Part shown: piece after piece, positions 55,414 to 64,000 of the stretch
How positions within the stretch are numbered: position 1 is the first letter of the stretch
Layout of the letters: each line of letters starts with the position of its first letter
Assembly (NCBI GenBank): GCA_030027265.1
Contig: JASENG010000003.1
Coordinates: 248,001-312,000, forward strand
Length of the DNA stretch: 64,000 nucleotides
Direction: 5' to 3'
Origin: Lysinibacillus fusiformis
Lineage (GTDB): Bacteria; Bacillota; Bacilli; Bacillales_A; Planococcaceae
The notes under the pieces: generated by a model
Seen by the model: the letters and a program-made list of their open reading frames with translations, nothing else
Database searches by the model: none
Told to the model about the DNA's origin: nothing
Made by a program: the position numbers and the translations under genes

Positions 55414-56457
55414 TTACTCTTCTGACGGACGCTGTGTTTGCGTGTCCAGCGTATCCCAGAAGCTGTAGTCCACCGTCTCGATGGAGCCATCTGCAATCGC
55501 ACGAACCGTTGCATCCAGCGTTGTGATTGTTTGTTTGATCAAATAACCGTTACTTTTTTGTCCAATGACACGGGATGGATCTTCATGATCAGACATGCCG
55601 CGCATTTCAAATAATAGCGTAGCAATGTCATATTGAACAGCGGCACCGTTACGGCCGATATTTTCGCCGCTGCCGCCATTATATTTTCCAATATGGCCCC
55701 AACCAGTAGAATCTACGGCATTAAATACCACCGCACCCAGTTTTTTCGATTTTTCCAAAACTTCCGGTTTTACATTCTCATTTGTTGGATAGAGCATCGA
55801 ACCAGAAACCAGTTTTCCATCTCGCTCGTACTCTGTTCCTTGATGATGCAGGTCGATCATATAATCAATATCATATTTTTGCAGAACATTTTCATGTAAA
55901 GCTTGCGTTTCAGGCTGTATTTTGTCAACATGATCACGGTTCAAGTCCGTTCCCACTGCATTATACCGCGTTAAGTGACGTCCTCCATCGGCTACATAAT
56001 CTTCAAGAGAAAAATTCACATCTCCCATAGCCCCGTCTGCATTCAGCATCGGCAAAATCAAGACATTTACATTCTCAAGAACACCCTTTGTTTTATTCGT
56101 ACCCAGATGTTTGATGAATTCAAGAGCGCCTTCAGTTGTCAGTTGTTCATTTCCATGCTGCTGCGTCAAAAAAAGAACCGTTGGATTACTTGGATCCGTA
56201 ATATATTTTGCCAAATAGATATCCCGATTCTTCACGGTTTGACCAATTACCTCAAGCTGCATCGCCTCTTGCTTGGCATCCTGGGCTTTCAGATACGGGA
56301 CCATCTCTTCGTACGTATAAAGATTCGAAGTTTGAATAGATTCATTGCCCCCATAGCCTGGACCATTGCCGACCGCAAAAACCGGTGTTGCTGCCGGCGA
56401 GATAGCTCCTAGTGCCAACATTCCTGTAACTGATAGCGCGAATAATTTCTTTTTCAT
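55414..56457 (-). CDS. Secreted M14-family zinc carboxypeptidase
   Basis: 347-aa secreted metallopeptidase with a signal peptide ending near ATPVFA (residues 1-28). M14 zinc ligands are visible as QQHGNEQ (HxxE) and DLHHQG (His), and the catalytic Glu is in LLFEMRG. LNRDH matches the substrate-binding Asn-Arg. It likely trims peptides or peptidoglycan-derived peptides outside the cell. The ATG at 56457 behind GGAGGGG is chosen over an upstream in-frame start. Confidence 0.9.
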   Translation of the reverse strand: MKKKLFALSVTGMLALGAISPAATPVFAVGNGPGYGGNESIQTSNLYTYEEMVPYLKAQDAKQEAMQLEVIGQTVKNRDIYLAKYITDPSNPTVLFLTQQHGNEQLTTEGALEFIKHLGTNKTKGVLENVNVLILPMLNADGAMGDVNFSLEDYVADGGRHLTRYNAVGTDLNRDHVDKIQPETQALHENVLQKYDIDYMIDLHHQGTEYERDGKLVSGSMLYPTNENVKPEVLEKSKKLGAVVFNAVDSTGWGHIGKYNGGSGENIGRNGAAVQYDIATLLFEMRGMSDHEDPSRVIGQKSNGYLIKQTITTLDATVRAIADGSIETVDYSFWDTLDTQTQRPSEE

Positions 56458-56784
56458 TTGACCCCTCCGCTCATTTCGAATATTAAAACAATTCACACTT
56501 TAAGAATATCTAGCAACCTCCCACTTGTATATAGAGGTAAACTATCAAATATTCGCCAAAGGAGTTAGTCGAATCATCATATAATTTCGCGTTGAGTCTA
56601 GACATTATTAACTTAATTTCATCAGATGTATGCCATTCGGTTTCTATTTATTATAAATACTTTTAATTTTAGAAATACTTCTATTCATATTGATAAATAC
56701 TTCCTGCTTGGTACAATTTAGCATTGAGAATAGGACAACTTAGAAGATTCAACTCCATAATCCAACAAAGGAGCCTTATAGAGT

Positions 56785-57075
56785 GTGATTAAAAAAGTTA
56801 AAAAAATAGAAGTGATTACCTGCCTGGAAGTAACCATTGAACACCCCTTAAAGAAAAACGGCGAGGTATCCATGTTAATCTCAAAATACCTGTACGATAA
56901 TACCTATATATTCTCTATTCCTTATCATGATTGGTCATATCAAAAAGATGCAGATAAGGAGATTAATTTTACTTATGCCCCTAGTGGATATAACCACCCT
57001 GAAAACAAAGCCCGATTAATCGAAGCAATGAATGAGGCCATTCGTATCATAGAAAACGATACTCACACAAGGTAA
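56785..57075 (+). CDS. Hypothetical protein, 96 aa
   Basis: Small soluble protein starting at GTG, 12 bases after AAAGGAG. Alternating strands (KKIEVITCLEVTIEHPL, TYIFSIPYHDWSY) and a C-terminal helix (ENKARLIEAMNEAIRIIEND) suggest a small alpha/beta fold. No family is recognised. Confidence 0.6.
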   Translation: MIKKVKKIEVITCLEVTIEHPLKKNGEVSMLISKYLYDNTYIFSIPYHDWSYQKDADKEINFTYAPSGYNHPENKARLIEAMNEAIRIIENDTHTR

Positions 57076-57545
57076 TACCTGCTTCTCGCTTTTAATAAAA
57101 GCGGAAATCTAACCGAATTAAACTCACCATAGATACCTCAACCTTCGCGCTCAGGGACGATTTGCCTATTAGCGCAACAGATTCTATATCAACTTCCATT
57201 ACTTTCTATAACTGTATAAAAACCCCTACAAACCTATTAGGATGTAGGGGGCAATGATTACTATGATTATGAGCAGCTTTCAGACTGACTTTGGTAAACG
57301 GTTTTATATAACAAAATGCATTAATATTCTACTATAAAATAATAGTTTTTTAGTTTCATTTAAGTTCTATGGGAATGAAATCCGCAGCTATATCAGAGGT
57401 TACATTACAGCTTAAAAAGTCACAAAAGAAAATAAAGACTGAAGTAATTTGTTATTCTCATCAAGCATACTGAAATTTATGAGTATAAATGAGGTCAAAA
57501 GGTTTAATACCTATATATATATTATTAAAATTCAGGAGGGTTTGT
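57076..57545. other. Intergenic region with a ricA-terminator-like relic
   Basis: A 470-bp gap. Apart from the relic at 57230-57306, nothing coding was seen. GGAGGG precedes the PH-domain gene at its right end. Confidence 0.4.
57230..57306 (-). pseudogene. Relic of a ricA 3' end plus terminator
   Basis: This stretch resembles the ricA stop-terminator region at 58192-58260 (roughly three-quarters identical by eye over about 70 bp). Shared features are the ACCCCTACAAACCT/TGTAGGGG hairpin, CAATG, and GATTATGAGCAGCTT, which encodes SCS-stop on the minus strand. Read backwards from the stop, a short frame gives QSQSESCS against NSQPGSCS in RicA. It looks like the remnant of a segmental duplication whose gene body has been lost. 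Confidence 0.55.
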
Positions 57546-57923
57546 ATGGGGTTTTTAAACGGACTTTTAGGAAATGCTTCCAAAATAAGCAATGATGAGG
57601 TGTCAAAAGAACTTGGGCCGATCCTTGCAAATGGCGAAGAAATAGACATCGCATTCCGACTTATCAGAGATTTAATCATCTTTACGAACAAACGCTTAAT
57701 TATGGTGGACAAACAAGGGCTAACTGGAAAAAAAGTCGAGTACCATTCCTACCCTTATAAATCGATTTCTCACTTCAGTGTAGAAACAGCTGGACATTTC
57801 GATTTAGATGCCGAATTAAAAATTTGGATTTCTGGAGCTCAAATGCCTGCAATTTCAAAGCAATTTAAAAAAGATAATAGTATTTATGACATTCAAAAAG
57901 CATTAACAGCCATTTGCGGTTAA
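57546..57923 (+). CDS. PH-domain protein (bPH_1, YozO/YvbH-like)
   Basis: 125-aa protein consisting of one bacterial PH-like domain: residues 25-120, including IDIAFRLIRDLIIFTNKRLIMVDKQGLTGKKVEYHSYPYKSISHFSVETAG. Function of these cytosolic proteins is unknown. The ATG at 57546 follows AGGAGGG; the upstream in-frame extension to 57489 lacks a ribosome site. Confidence 0.88.
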   Translation: MGFLNGLLGNASKISNDEVSKELGPILANGEEIDIAFRLIRDLIIFTNKRLIMVDKQGLTGKKVEYHSYPYKSISHFSVETAGHFDLDAELKIWISGAQMPAISKQFKKDNSIYDIQKALTAICG

Positions 57924-58227
57924 TTTATTTGAAATGCAAAATATGGTTGTAAATCCACCTTGTGCATCTTCACTTATTTTTGTTGGAGAACATCCTACAG
58001 TCGATTTTCTTGGTTTGATTATGCTGATACTAAAATTACTATGAACACGAATGCCCGCCTTCTAAACAAATCTGATTAAAGTACAAGTTCTTATTATGAG
58101 AAGATTTTTGATGAAAATAATGAAGAAAATGAGTAGATACCCACTTTTTGGACACTGTTTTCTTACTAGATGCATAAAAATAAACCCCTACAAACCTTTG
58201 AGGCTGTAGGGGTCAATGTTTTTAGGA
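57924..58227. other. Intergenic region between PH-domain gene and ricA
   Basis: This 304-bp stretch contains the ricA terminator at its right end. No gene or other element was seen. Confidence 0.4.
58192..58216 (-). terminator. Terminator of the miaB-ricA operon
   Basis: CCCCTACA and TGTAGGGG arms are followed by TTTATTTTTA on the minus strand, 12 bp after the ricA stop. Confidence 0.85.
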
Positions 58228-58665
58228 TTATGAGCAGCTTCCTGGCTGGCTGTTTCGGATTTTCGAGCCCGTTTCACCTTTAAGAACGTCGCCGCCAGTT
58301 GATTCGATGATTTCGTTCGTTACATTGTTTGCGATCGCATTCGAAACTAATTGCAATAAGCCGTTTACTTCCATTTGAGATTGCTTGAACTCTTGAACGA
58401 TTGGCGTTGCATCGATTTCTTCTTCGATTTTTGCGATTTTTTGTTCGATCATGTTCAGCGCTTTTTCTTTCCCTAAATGCTGGAAATTAACTGCTTGTTT
58501 TTGCAACGTTTTTAAGCTTGCGATTTTTTCGCGAACGTGTTGGTTTTCATTGATTTGCTCTTCGGCTTTCTTGAAAAACTCCACTTCTTCCGTGTTGGCG
58601 ATCATATGTGCGATTTCTTTTGCTTTTTCTACGATTTCGTCTTTTGTATAAACTTTAGTTGTCAT
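58228..58665 (-). CDS. ricA: RicA (YmcA), RNase Y/ phosphorelay accessory protein
   Basis: 145-aa helical protein of the YlbF/YmcA family. In B. subtilis RicA forms a complex with RicF and RicT that binds iron-sulfur clusters and redirects RNase Y, needed for biofilm, competence and sporulation. The family pattern is seen in FFKKAEEQINENQHVREKIASLKTLQKQAVN and the C-terminal GGDVLKGETGSK ... GSCS, whose cysteine is a likely cluster ligand. The start overlaps the miaB stop by one base, as in Bacillus. Confidence 0.93.
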   Translation of the reverse strand: MTTKVYTKDEIVEKAKEIAHMIANTEEVEFFKKAEEQINENQHVREKIASLKTLQKQAVNFQHLGKEKALNMIEQKIAKIEEEIDATPIVQEFKQSQMEVNGLLQLVSNAIANNVTNEIIESTGGDVLKGETGSKIRNSQPGSCS

Positions 58666-60212
58666 TATACTTCCACCCCATGTCGATGTACGACCTCTAT
58701 AAACTCACCGCGAAGTGAGTAAGATTTCGCCTCGAGAATTTTTACTTTCACGATGTGCCCTACTAATTCTTTCGGACCATCAAAATTCACTAATTTATTT
58801 TTACGTGTGTAGCCTGCTAAGACATCATCACGTTTTTTACTGCTGCCTTCAACTAAAACTTCGACAACTTGCCCTTCGAATTGTTTCAATGCCGCAGCTG
58901 AAAACTCTTCTACCACTGCATTTAGACGTTGCAAGCGTTCTTTTTTCACTTCTTGCGGAACATTGTCATTCATTTTTGCAGCCGGTGTCCCTTCACGTGG
59001 AGAGTAAATATATGTGAAGGCCATTTCAAATCCAACTTCTCGATATAAATCAAGGGTTTCTTGGAATTGTTCCTCTGTTTCATTTGGATAGCCAACAATA
59101 ATGTCAGTTGTCAATGCCACGTCAGGCATCGCAACTTTAATTTTACGAACCAGTTCCAGGAAGTGCTCGCGTGAATATTTACGGGCCATGATTTTCAGGA
59201 TATCATTCGAACCTGATTGAACAGGTAAATGAATATGCTCGACTAGGTTGCCGCCTTTAGCTAACACTTCGATTAAATGATCGTCGAAGTCGCGCGGGTG
59301 ACTCGTTGTAAAACGAATGCGCGGAATATCAATTTTACGCAGCTCGTCCATTAAATCGCCAAGACGATATTCGATATCGGTAAAGTCTTTCCCGTAAGCA
59401 TTTACATTTTGCCCCAACAGCATAATTTCTTGGTAGCCCTGAGCAGCTAACTCACGCACTTCCTGAATAATTTCATCTGGACGGCGACTGCGTTCTTTCC
59501 CACGTGTGTATGGAACGATACAGTATGTACAGAATTTGTCGCAACCGTACATAATATTGACCCAAGCTTTAATGGCACCATTACGTTGCTTTGGAAGGTT
59601 CTCGATCACGTCCCCTTCTTTCGACCAAACTTCGATTACCATTTCCTTGGACATGTAAGCTTCTTTTAAAATGTGCGGTAGACGGTGAATATTATGTGTA
59701 CCGAAAACCATGTCGACATGTTGGTATGTTGTTAAAATTTTATTTACAACCGACTCTTCTTGTGACATACAGCCACAAACGCCGATTAATAATTCAGGAT
59801 TTTGACGTTTATATTTTAATAGGTAGCCAAGCTCACCAAATACTTTATTTTCAGCATTTTCACGGATAGCACATGTGTTTAAAAGAACAACATCCGCCTC
59901 TTCAATTTGATCAGTGGGTTCATACCCAAGCTGCATGAAAATCCCTGCCATTACCTCAGAATCATGCTCGTTCATCTGACATCCGTACGTACGGATGAAA
60001 AATTTGCGCCCGTTGCCCATACCGAAGAATTCTTCATCAATATTGAAATCCTTGTGGTACTTCACTTCTTCTTTCCCACGCTTTTTCGCATCTTTTAAAG
60101 AAGGTGCCGTAATGACACGTTCGAAATATTGGCTGTAATCTTTTTCAGGCTTAGCATTTTTAGGCTTTGGTTGATTCACTTGCTGACTCGCTAGTCGTTG
60201 TTCCTCATTCAT
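58665..60212 (-). CDS. miaB: tRNA methylthiotransferase MiaB
   Basis: 515-aa radical-SAM enzyme that converts i6A37 (made by MiaA) to ms2i6A37. The N-terminal UPF0004 domain carries three cluster-binding cysteines ([30 protein letters not shown]). The radical-SAM CxxxCxxC is [19 protein letters not shown]-terminal TRAM domain (about residues 445-508) binds tRNA. It is followed by ricA. Confidence 0.96.
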   Translation of the reverse strand: MNEEQRLASQQVNQPKPKNAKPEKDYSQYFERVITAPSLKDAKKRGKEEVKYHKDFNIDEEFFGMGNGRKFFIRTYGCQMNEHDSEVMAGIFMQLGYEPTDQIEEADVVLLNTCAIRENAENKVFGELGYLLKYKRQNPELLIGVCGCMSQEESVVNKILTTYQHVDMVFGTHNIHRLPHILKEAYMSKEMVIEVWSKEGDVIENLPKQRNGAIKAWVNIMYGCDKFCTYCIVPYTRGKERSRRPDEIIQEVRELAAQGYQEIMLLGQNVNAYGKDFTDIEYRLGDLMDELRKIDIPRIRFTTSHPRDFDDHLIEVLAKGGNLVEHIHLPVQSGSNDILKIMARKYSREHFLELVRKIKVAMPDVALTTDIIVGYPNETEEQFQETLDLYREVGFEMAFTYIYSPREGTPAAKMNDNVPQEVKKERLQRLNAVVEEFSAAALKQFEGQVVEVLVEGSSKKRDDVLAGYTRKNKLVNFDGPKELVGHIVKVKILEAKSYSLRGEFIEVVHRHGVEV

Positions 60213-60483
60213 TGAATCCAGAAACTCCTTTCAAGATTGGTTTCGTACATTCGAACCCCATTTAAATATTATAACGAATAATAGGTAGAAAGAACAATAA
60301 GGTGAATTAAAATTATAAAATATTTTAGAAATGGGCGCGATTGAAGATGAACATTTGAGGAAAGTGTGAGACAGTAGGGTTTCTGTGGGGGTGGTAAGTG
60401 CTCGTTTCTACACTTTTTACCAGCCTGATGTAACGAATTCGTCACAATAAAGTGTCGGTCTTGGAGCGATTTCCTTGCATCTG

Positions 60484-60825
60484 CTGCTGTTCGAAGAGTG
60501 AATTTCTTGTATCTGCTCCTCGTGAAAACGAAAACGCTTCCTGCTGTTCGAAGAGTGAATTTCTTGCATTCGCTCCGCGTGAAAAAGATAACGATTCCTG
60601 CTGTTCGAAGAGTGAATTTCTTGCATTCGCTCCGCGTGAAAAAGATAACGCTTCCTGCTGTTCGAAGAGTGAATTTCTTGCATTCGCTCCGCGTGAAAAC
60701 GAAAACGCTTCCTGCTGTTCGAAGAGTGAATTTCTTGCATTCGCTCCGCGTGAAAACGAAAACGCTTCCTGCTGTTCGAAGAGTGAATTTCTTGCATCCG
60801 CTCCGCGTGAAATCGAAAACACTTC
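60484..60825. repeat. Tandem array of six 57-bp units
   Basis: Copies begin at 60484, 60541, 60598, 60655, 60712 and 60769 and are nearly identical. Each contains CTGCTGTTCGAAGAGTGAAT and GCATTCGCTCCGCGTGAAAA. Because 57 is a multiple of three, open frames run through it on both strands, but none has a ribosome site or plausible protein. It lies between miaB and the 118-aa gene. Confidence 0.93.
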
Positions 60826-60840
60826 CTGCAACTCTGTAGG

Positions 60841-61197
60841 CTAATTCGACACAACGAACGCCAAATACTGCTCCGGATCATTCTCCTTTAAAATTGCAAG
60901 AAACGTAAAACACAGCTGCACCACCGAATGCCAATTCATCTGATACCGCTCCTCAAACTGAAACTTCGTCAACAGCAGCACTTCCTTAAAAACGTTGCGC
61001 GGCTCCAGCTCTTTCATCTCCAAATACTTCAGAAAAGCCAAAAAAAGCTTATGATCCTTCACAGCCAGCGCCTTCCCCTCCACCAGTTTGTCAATTTCCT
61101 CTATACTGCTGAGCGAATTTGCCTTCCGAAACATCTTATCCAGCTTCTCATCCTGCTTTTGCTGTTTAATCGAAATAAAATCAATCACATTGTTCAA
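60841..61197 (-). CDS. Hypothetical protein, 118 aa
   Basis: Soluble, largely helical protein (NVIDFISIKQQKQDEKLDKMFRKANSLSSIEEIDKLV; HKLFLAFLKYLEMKE; WHSVVQLCFTFLAILKEND). No family is recognised. It has an AGAGGG ribosome site before the ATG. It is flanked directly by two repeat arrays: its stop lies 15 bp from the 57-bp array, and the TCTAGAC array begins 43 bp from its start codon. Confidence 0.7.
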   Translation of the reverse strand: MNNVIDFISIKQQKQDEKLDKMFRKANSLSSIEEIDKLVEGKALAVKDHKLFLAFLKYLEMKELEPRNVFKEVLLLTKFQFEERYQMNWHSVVQLCFTFLAILKENDPEQYLAFVVSN

Positions 61198-61239
61198 GTT
61201 GCGTCCCTCTTTTCTATTAGGGGTGGGGATGTTTTTGGG

Positions 61240-62066
61240 AATCTAGACACTTTTGGGGATAATCTAGACTGTTTGGGTGAAAATCTAGACACTTTTTGCA
61301 GAAATCTAGACACTTTCTTCAATAAACTAGACACTTCCAATTTCCTCAACAAATTTCTATTAACTTTCAATCAATTATAGTATTTTTTATTTATTCTCTT
61401 ACAAATAGCTAGTTACTTTTCTATTGAAGGTGCGCTGCTTTTGGGATTCTAGACACTTTTGGTGATAATCTAGACAGTTTCTTCAATAATCTAGACACTT
61501 TTTGCCAAATTCTAGACACTTCCAATTTCCTCAACAAATTTCTATTAACTTTCAATCAATTATAGTAATTTTCACTTATACTTTCTCGAATAGACAGTCA
61601 CTTTTCTTTTGAAGGGAGCTACTTTTGGGATTCTAGACAGTTTCTTCAATAATCTAGACACTTTTTGCCAAATTCTAGACACTTTCTTTAATAATCTAGA
61701 CACTTCCAATTTCCTCAACAAATCTCTATTAACTTTCTATCAATTATAGTAATTTTTAGTTATTCTCTTTCAAATAGCTAGTTACTTTTCTATTGAAGGT
61801 GCGCTGATTTTGGGATTCTAGACACTTTTGGCAGAGATCTAGACACTTTCTTCAATAATCTAGACACTTCAATTTTCTCTATTAATTTTCAATTAATTAT
61901 AGTAATTTTCACTTATACCCTCTCGAACAGCTAGTCACTTTTCTATTGAAGGTGCGCTGCTTTTATGAATCTAGACACTTTTGCTGATAATCTAGACACT
62001 TTCTTCAATAATCTAGACACTTCAAAAATCCTCAAAAAATCCCTATAATCTTTCAATTAATCTCAT
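61240..62066. repeat. Composite TCTAGAC repeat array upstream of the 118-aa gene
   Basis: Five blocks of 21-bp units (about 5, 4, 4, 3 and 3 units) with the AATCTAGACACTTT core are separated by linkers of about 105 bp. Linkers share TTAACTTTCAATCAATTATAG and GGTGCGCTGCTTTTGGG, related to the linkers of the mutS-mutL array. The final unit of a block usually reads TCTAGACACTTC. No gene lies within. Confidence 0.92.
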
Positions 62067-62079
62067 CATTTTTGTATTA

Positions 62080-63030
62080 TCATTTTCTCCAAATCTCTTC
62101 TGGAATCAAGTAACTTCTGTTCTTTGTTGTTCCTCTAGTTCTAAAATTCATTCTTTGGAGTAATTTACTAGCAGTTTGTTGACCTTCTATAAAAAAGAAC
62201 TCCCTTAACTGGCGATTCGTTATCCATTCGTTAAACAACACTCGATAATCATGTAAGCCTTGATAAAGTGGCTCTTTTGATTTCTTTCCACAATTGCACA
62301 AAAACTTTCCAAAGTTATATTTCATTCCCCGTCCGCACTCGCAAATCGCTCCTTTACGCAACGGCGGAACCTCAAATTTAGGCACATAGGTACCAGGCCT
62401 ATGTAAGCTTAGGAGTTGATTACCCAGCAATTCATAGTGAGCGCCAGAAAGCGAGAAGTTGCTATACTTTAATAATAGCTTTTTTACTTCAGCACGCAAA
62501 CCAATCGCATGAAAAATTGGAATTTCATTTGGAACGGGACCGATAACAGTGGAGGATTCAGCAATGACAACAGCTCTATGCACAGGAAGGGACAACCCTA
62601 AGCGCTCAACAATTCTTTCAATCAATTCCGAATGTCGCTGCACTTGATCGAAGGGGCTTTGAAAACTCTCTACTTCCCCATTCAATTTCTCTCGCAAAAA
62701 CTGATGTTTCTCTTCTTCGTACCAGATATAGCCAGATACATTCTTAATTTCAAGAACATATATAAAGTGGGGGCATACAAACAGGGTGTCCATCTGATGT
62801 AAATTTCCTATATCATTTCTCGTTTCATAGCTATGTAAAAGAAAAGCGTCGGTCGGCACGGTCATTTCATTCCATAATCGGTCCACCTTCAATTCCCCCC
62901 TGTAGCCAATCTCAGCCCGCCGCAATAAAGAAGCGACATACTCATGTTTCGAGTGACTTACATCAACTCTACGTTTCATTGCTTCTAACACGATAATTTT
63001 CGATGGTATAACTCTTTCCATAGTGTGCAA
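62080..63030 (-). CDS. NERD-domain protein with C-terminal zinc-ribbon-like motif
   Basis: 316-aa protein. The NERD (nuclease-related) domain covers residues about 30-150: GYRGELKVDRLWNE, HQMDTLFVCPHFIYVLEIKNVSG. The D ... ExK residues fit a PD-(D/E)xK nuclease core. A four-cysteine motif ICECGRGMKYNFGKFLCNCG lies around residue 230. A TTG at 63030, six bases after AGGAGAGG, fits best; the ATG at 63021 is alternative. Substrate unknown. Confidence 0.82.
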   Translation of the reverse strand: MHTMERVIPSKIIVLEAMKRRVDVSHSKHEYVASLLRRAEIGYRGELKVDRLWNEMTVPTDAFLLHSYETRNDIGNLHQMDTLFVCPHFIYVLEIKNVSGYIWYEEEKHQFLREKLNGEVESFQSPFDQVQRHSELIERIVERLGLSLPVHRAVVIAESSTVIGPVPNEIPIFHAIGLRAEVKKLLLKYSNFSLSGAHYELLGNQLLSLHRPGTYVPKFEVPPLRKGAICECGRGMKYNFGKFLCNCGKKSKEPLYQGLHDYRVLFNEWITNRQLREFFFIEGQQTASKLLQRMNFRTRGTTKNRSYLIPEEIWRK

Positions 63031-63228
63031 AAGTATCCTCTCCTTTTTGCACAAGTGTAATAAAAATTCCCAAAGTTGAAATCAGCCTTTACATGGTCAA
63101 AAATGAATTTTGGATAAAAAAGTTTGACAAAATTAGTACACTTCCTTTTTACGAACCGAAAAAAACGCACAAATGCCCTTTATCCATAGCAATTGTGCGT
63201 TTTCATACTTGGAAACTAATCCAGATAA

Positions 63229-63843
63229 TTAACCATTTGCGAAATTTACTGTTTCCTTAATACACAGTTCAACACCATCAATCAAATCGCGCATATGCCA
63301 GCCTGGAATTTTCCCATGTTGGATAGCTAGCTCAAAGGTCGCAGGAATGTGAATAAACCCAGCTAACACGTCCCCCTGCTGTTTTGCGTACGACAAGCCT
63401 TCGTACATAATATTGTTACATAGATATGTGCCGGCTGTATTAGAGATGTCAGCAGGAAAACCTTCCTTGTTCAAGCTTTCTACCATGCGGCGAATCGGCA
63501 GGCTTGATAAATGAGCATCTTCACCGTCTGCATGAATTTTTTCATCGACTGGCGCGAATCCGTTATTATCCGGCTCGCCGTCTTTAATATTGATGGCAAT
63601 TCGTTCTGGCGTAATTTTATAGCGCCCACCTGCTAAGCCTAACGAAATGATGATATCTGGCTGAACCTCATGGATATATTCCTTCAATTGCTTGGCAGAT
63701 TCATTGAAATCCACCTTCATGATGCGCCCGAAAATCTCGTAGTCTTCGATAACTTTTCCATCCAACGCTTCTACAACTTCCATCGTTGGGTTAATTTTAA
63801 AATTTAAAAACGGTTCGAATCCTGTCAGGAGAATTTTTTTCAT
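63229..63843 (-). CDS. pcp: Pyrrolidone-carboxylate peptidase
   Basis: 204-aa cysteine peptidase (C15) that removes N-terminal pyroglutamate from peptides. The triad appears as Glu in TPERIAINIKD, Cys in AGTYLCNNIMYEGL and His in GFIHIPATFE. The N-terminal LLTGFEPFLNFKINPT is diagnostic. Monocistronic, with AGGCGATGA ahead of the ATG. Confidence 0.95.
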   Translation of the reverse strand: MKKILLTGFEPFLNFKINPTMEVVEALDGKVIEDYEIFGRIMKVDFNESAKQLKEYIHEVQPDIIISLGLAGGRYKITPERIAINIKDGEPDNNGFAPVDEKIHADGEDAHLSSLPIRRMVESLNKEGFPADISNTAGTYLCNNIMYEGLSYAKQQGDVLAGFIHIPATFELAIQHGKIPGWHMRDLIDGVELCIKETVNFANG

Positions 63844-63885
63844 TTAATCATCGCCTCAATTTTTATTTATCTCTCAAATTAACAA

Positions 63886-63930
63886 AAAAAACTATTAATT
63901 TCAACAGTTTTCTGAAAATTAATAGTTTTT
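63886..63930. terminator. Hairpin near the right edge
   Basis: AAAACTATTAATTT pairs with AAATTAATAGTTTT across a short loop with A- and T-runs on both sides. It could terminate a gene lying beyond the window as well as insulate pcp. Confidence 0.6.
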
Positions 63931-64000
63931 AAATATTATATAGTAAGCGAGGTTCCAGACTTCCCCTACACAGTGAACCTTTTGATAGCAGTAGTGAGAG

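Noticed and set aside
60417-60881. Repetitive protein genes on either strand across the 57-bp array
   Set aside because: Open frames follow from a period divisible by three. They have no ribosome site, overlap on both strands and show no plausible composition.
61240-62066. CRISPR array in the second TCTAGAC region
   Set aside because: Same reasons: short contiguous units, repeated linkers, no unique spacers and no cas genes.

Overview
The window looks like a chromosomal segment of a low-GC, endospore-forming Firmicute of the Bacillales, most likely from the Lysinibacillus/Solibacillus/Sporosarcina branch (Planococcaceae). This is inferred from gene content (cotE, ricA, glnRA, the lexA-yneA-yneB SOS locus), TTG/GTG starts behind strong Shine-Dalgarno sites, and a gene order that follows the Bacillus subtilis lexA ... 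glnA-glnR-ynbB ... hfq-miaA ... mutL-mutS-cotE-ricA-miaB backbone. No rRNA, tRNA, IS element, prophage or CRISPR was seen.

Layout. 0.2-2 kb: zinc alcohol dehydrogenase and a divergent MerR-type regulator with a 19-bp-spacer promoter. 2-3.8 kb: SOS locus (yneB, yneA, divergent lexA, four LexA-box-like sites), then a 20-bp repeat array and a class I glutamine amidotransferase. 5.7-14.8 kb: a minus-strand type IV pilus operon (VanW/G5 protein, pilB, pilT, pilC, major pilin, pilM, pilN, pilO, prepilin peptidase). 15.3-21.7 kb: divergent plus-strand minor-pilin genes present as two tandem three-gene modules. 22.5-27.2 kb: a heptad-repeat protein, glnA, glnR, a Bax-inhibitor-like membrane protein, ynbB.

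28.4-41.9 kb: an accessory aromatic-catabolism cluster on the minus strand. It has a 3-hydroxyacyl-CoA dehydrogenase, enoyl-CoA hydratase, thiolase, acyl-CoA ligase, 4HBT thioesterase, gentisate-1,2-dioxygenase-like bicupin, FAH-family hydrolase, flavin monooxygenase and an unknown protein. A GAF/PucR regulator, a DUF3237 protein and an MFS aromatic-acid permease complete it. Together they read as side-chain shortening of a hydroxylated phenylpropenoid-type acid to hydroxybenzoate, hydroxylation to gentisate, then ring cleavage. The two main promoters share an inverted repeat at an identical distance from the -10 box.

42-64 kb: rhodanese, small secreted proteins, a HIT-like protein, hfq, miaA, a lipase-like hydrolase, glpD, mutL, mutS, cotE (with a 25-serine tail), a lipoprotein, an M14 carboxypeptidase, ricA-miaB, a NERD protein and pcp.

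The most unusual non-coding content is repetitive DNA. Two loci (between mutS and mutL, and upstream of the 118-aa gene) carry about 39 copies of a 21-bp unit centred on TCTAGAC, in blocks separated by related linkers of about 105 bp. A 20-bp TGATCACTT array lies after lexA, and a 57-bp tandem array lies near miaB. I know of no described function for these.
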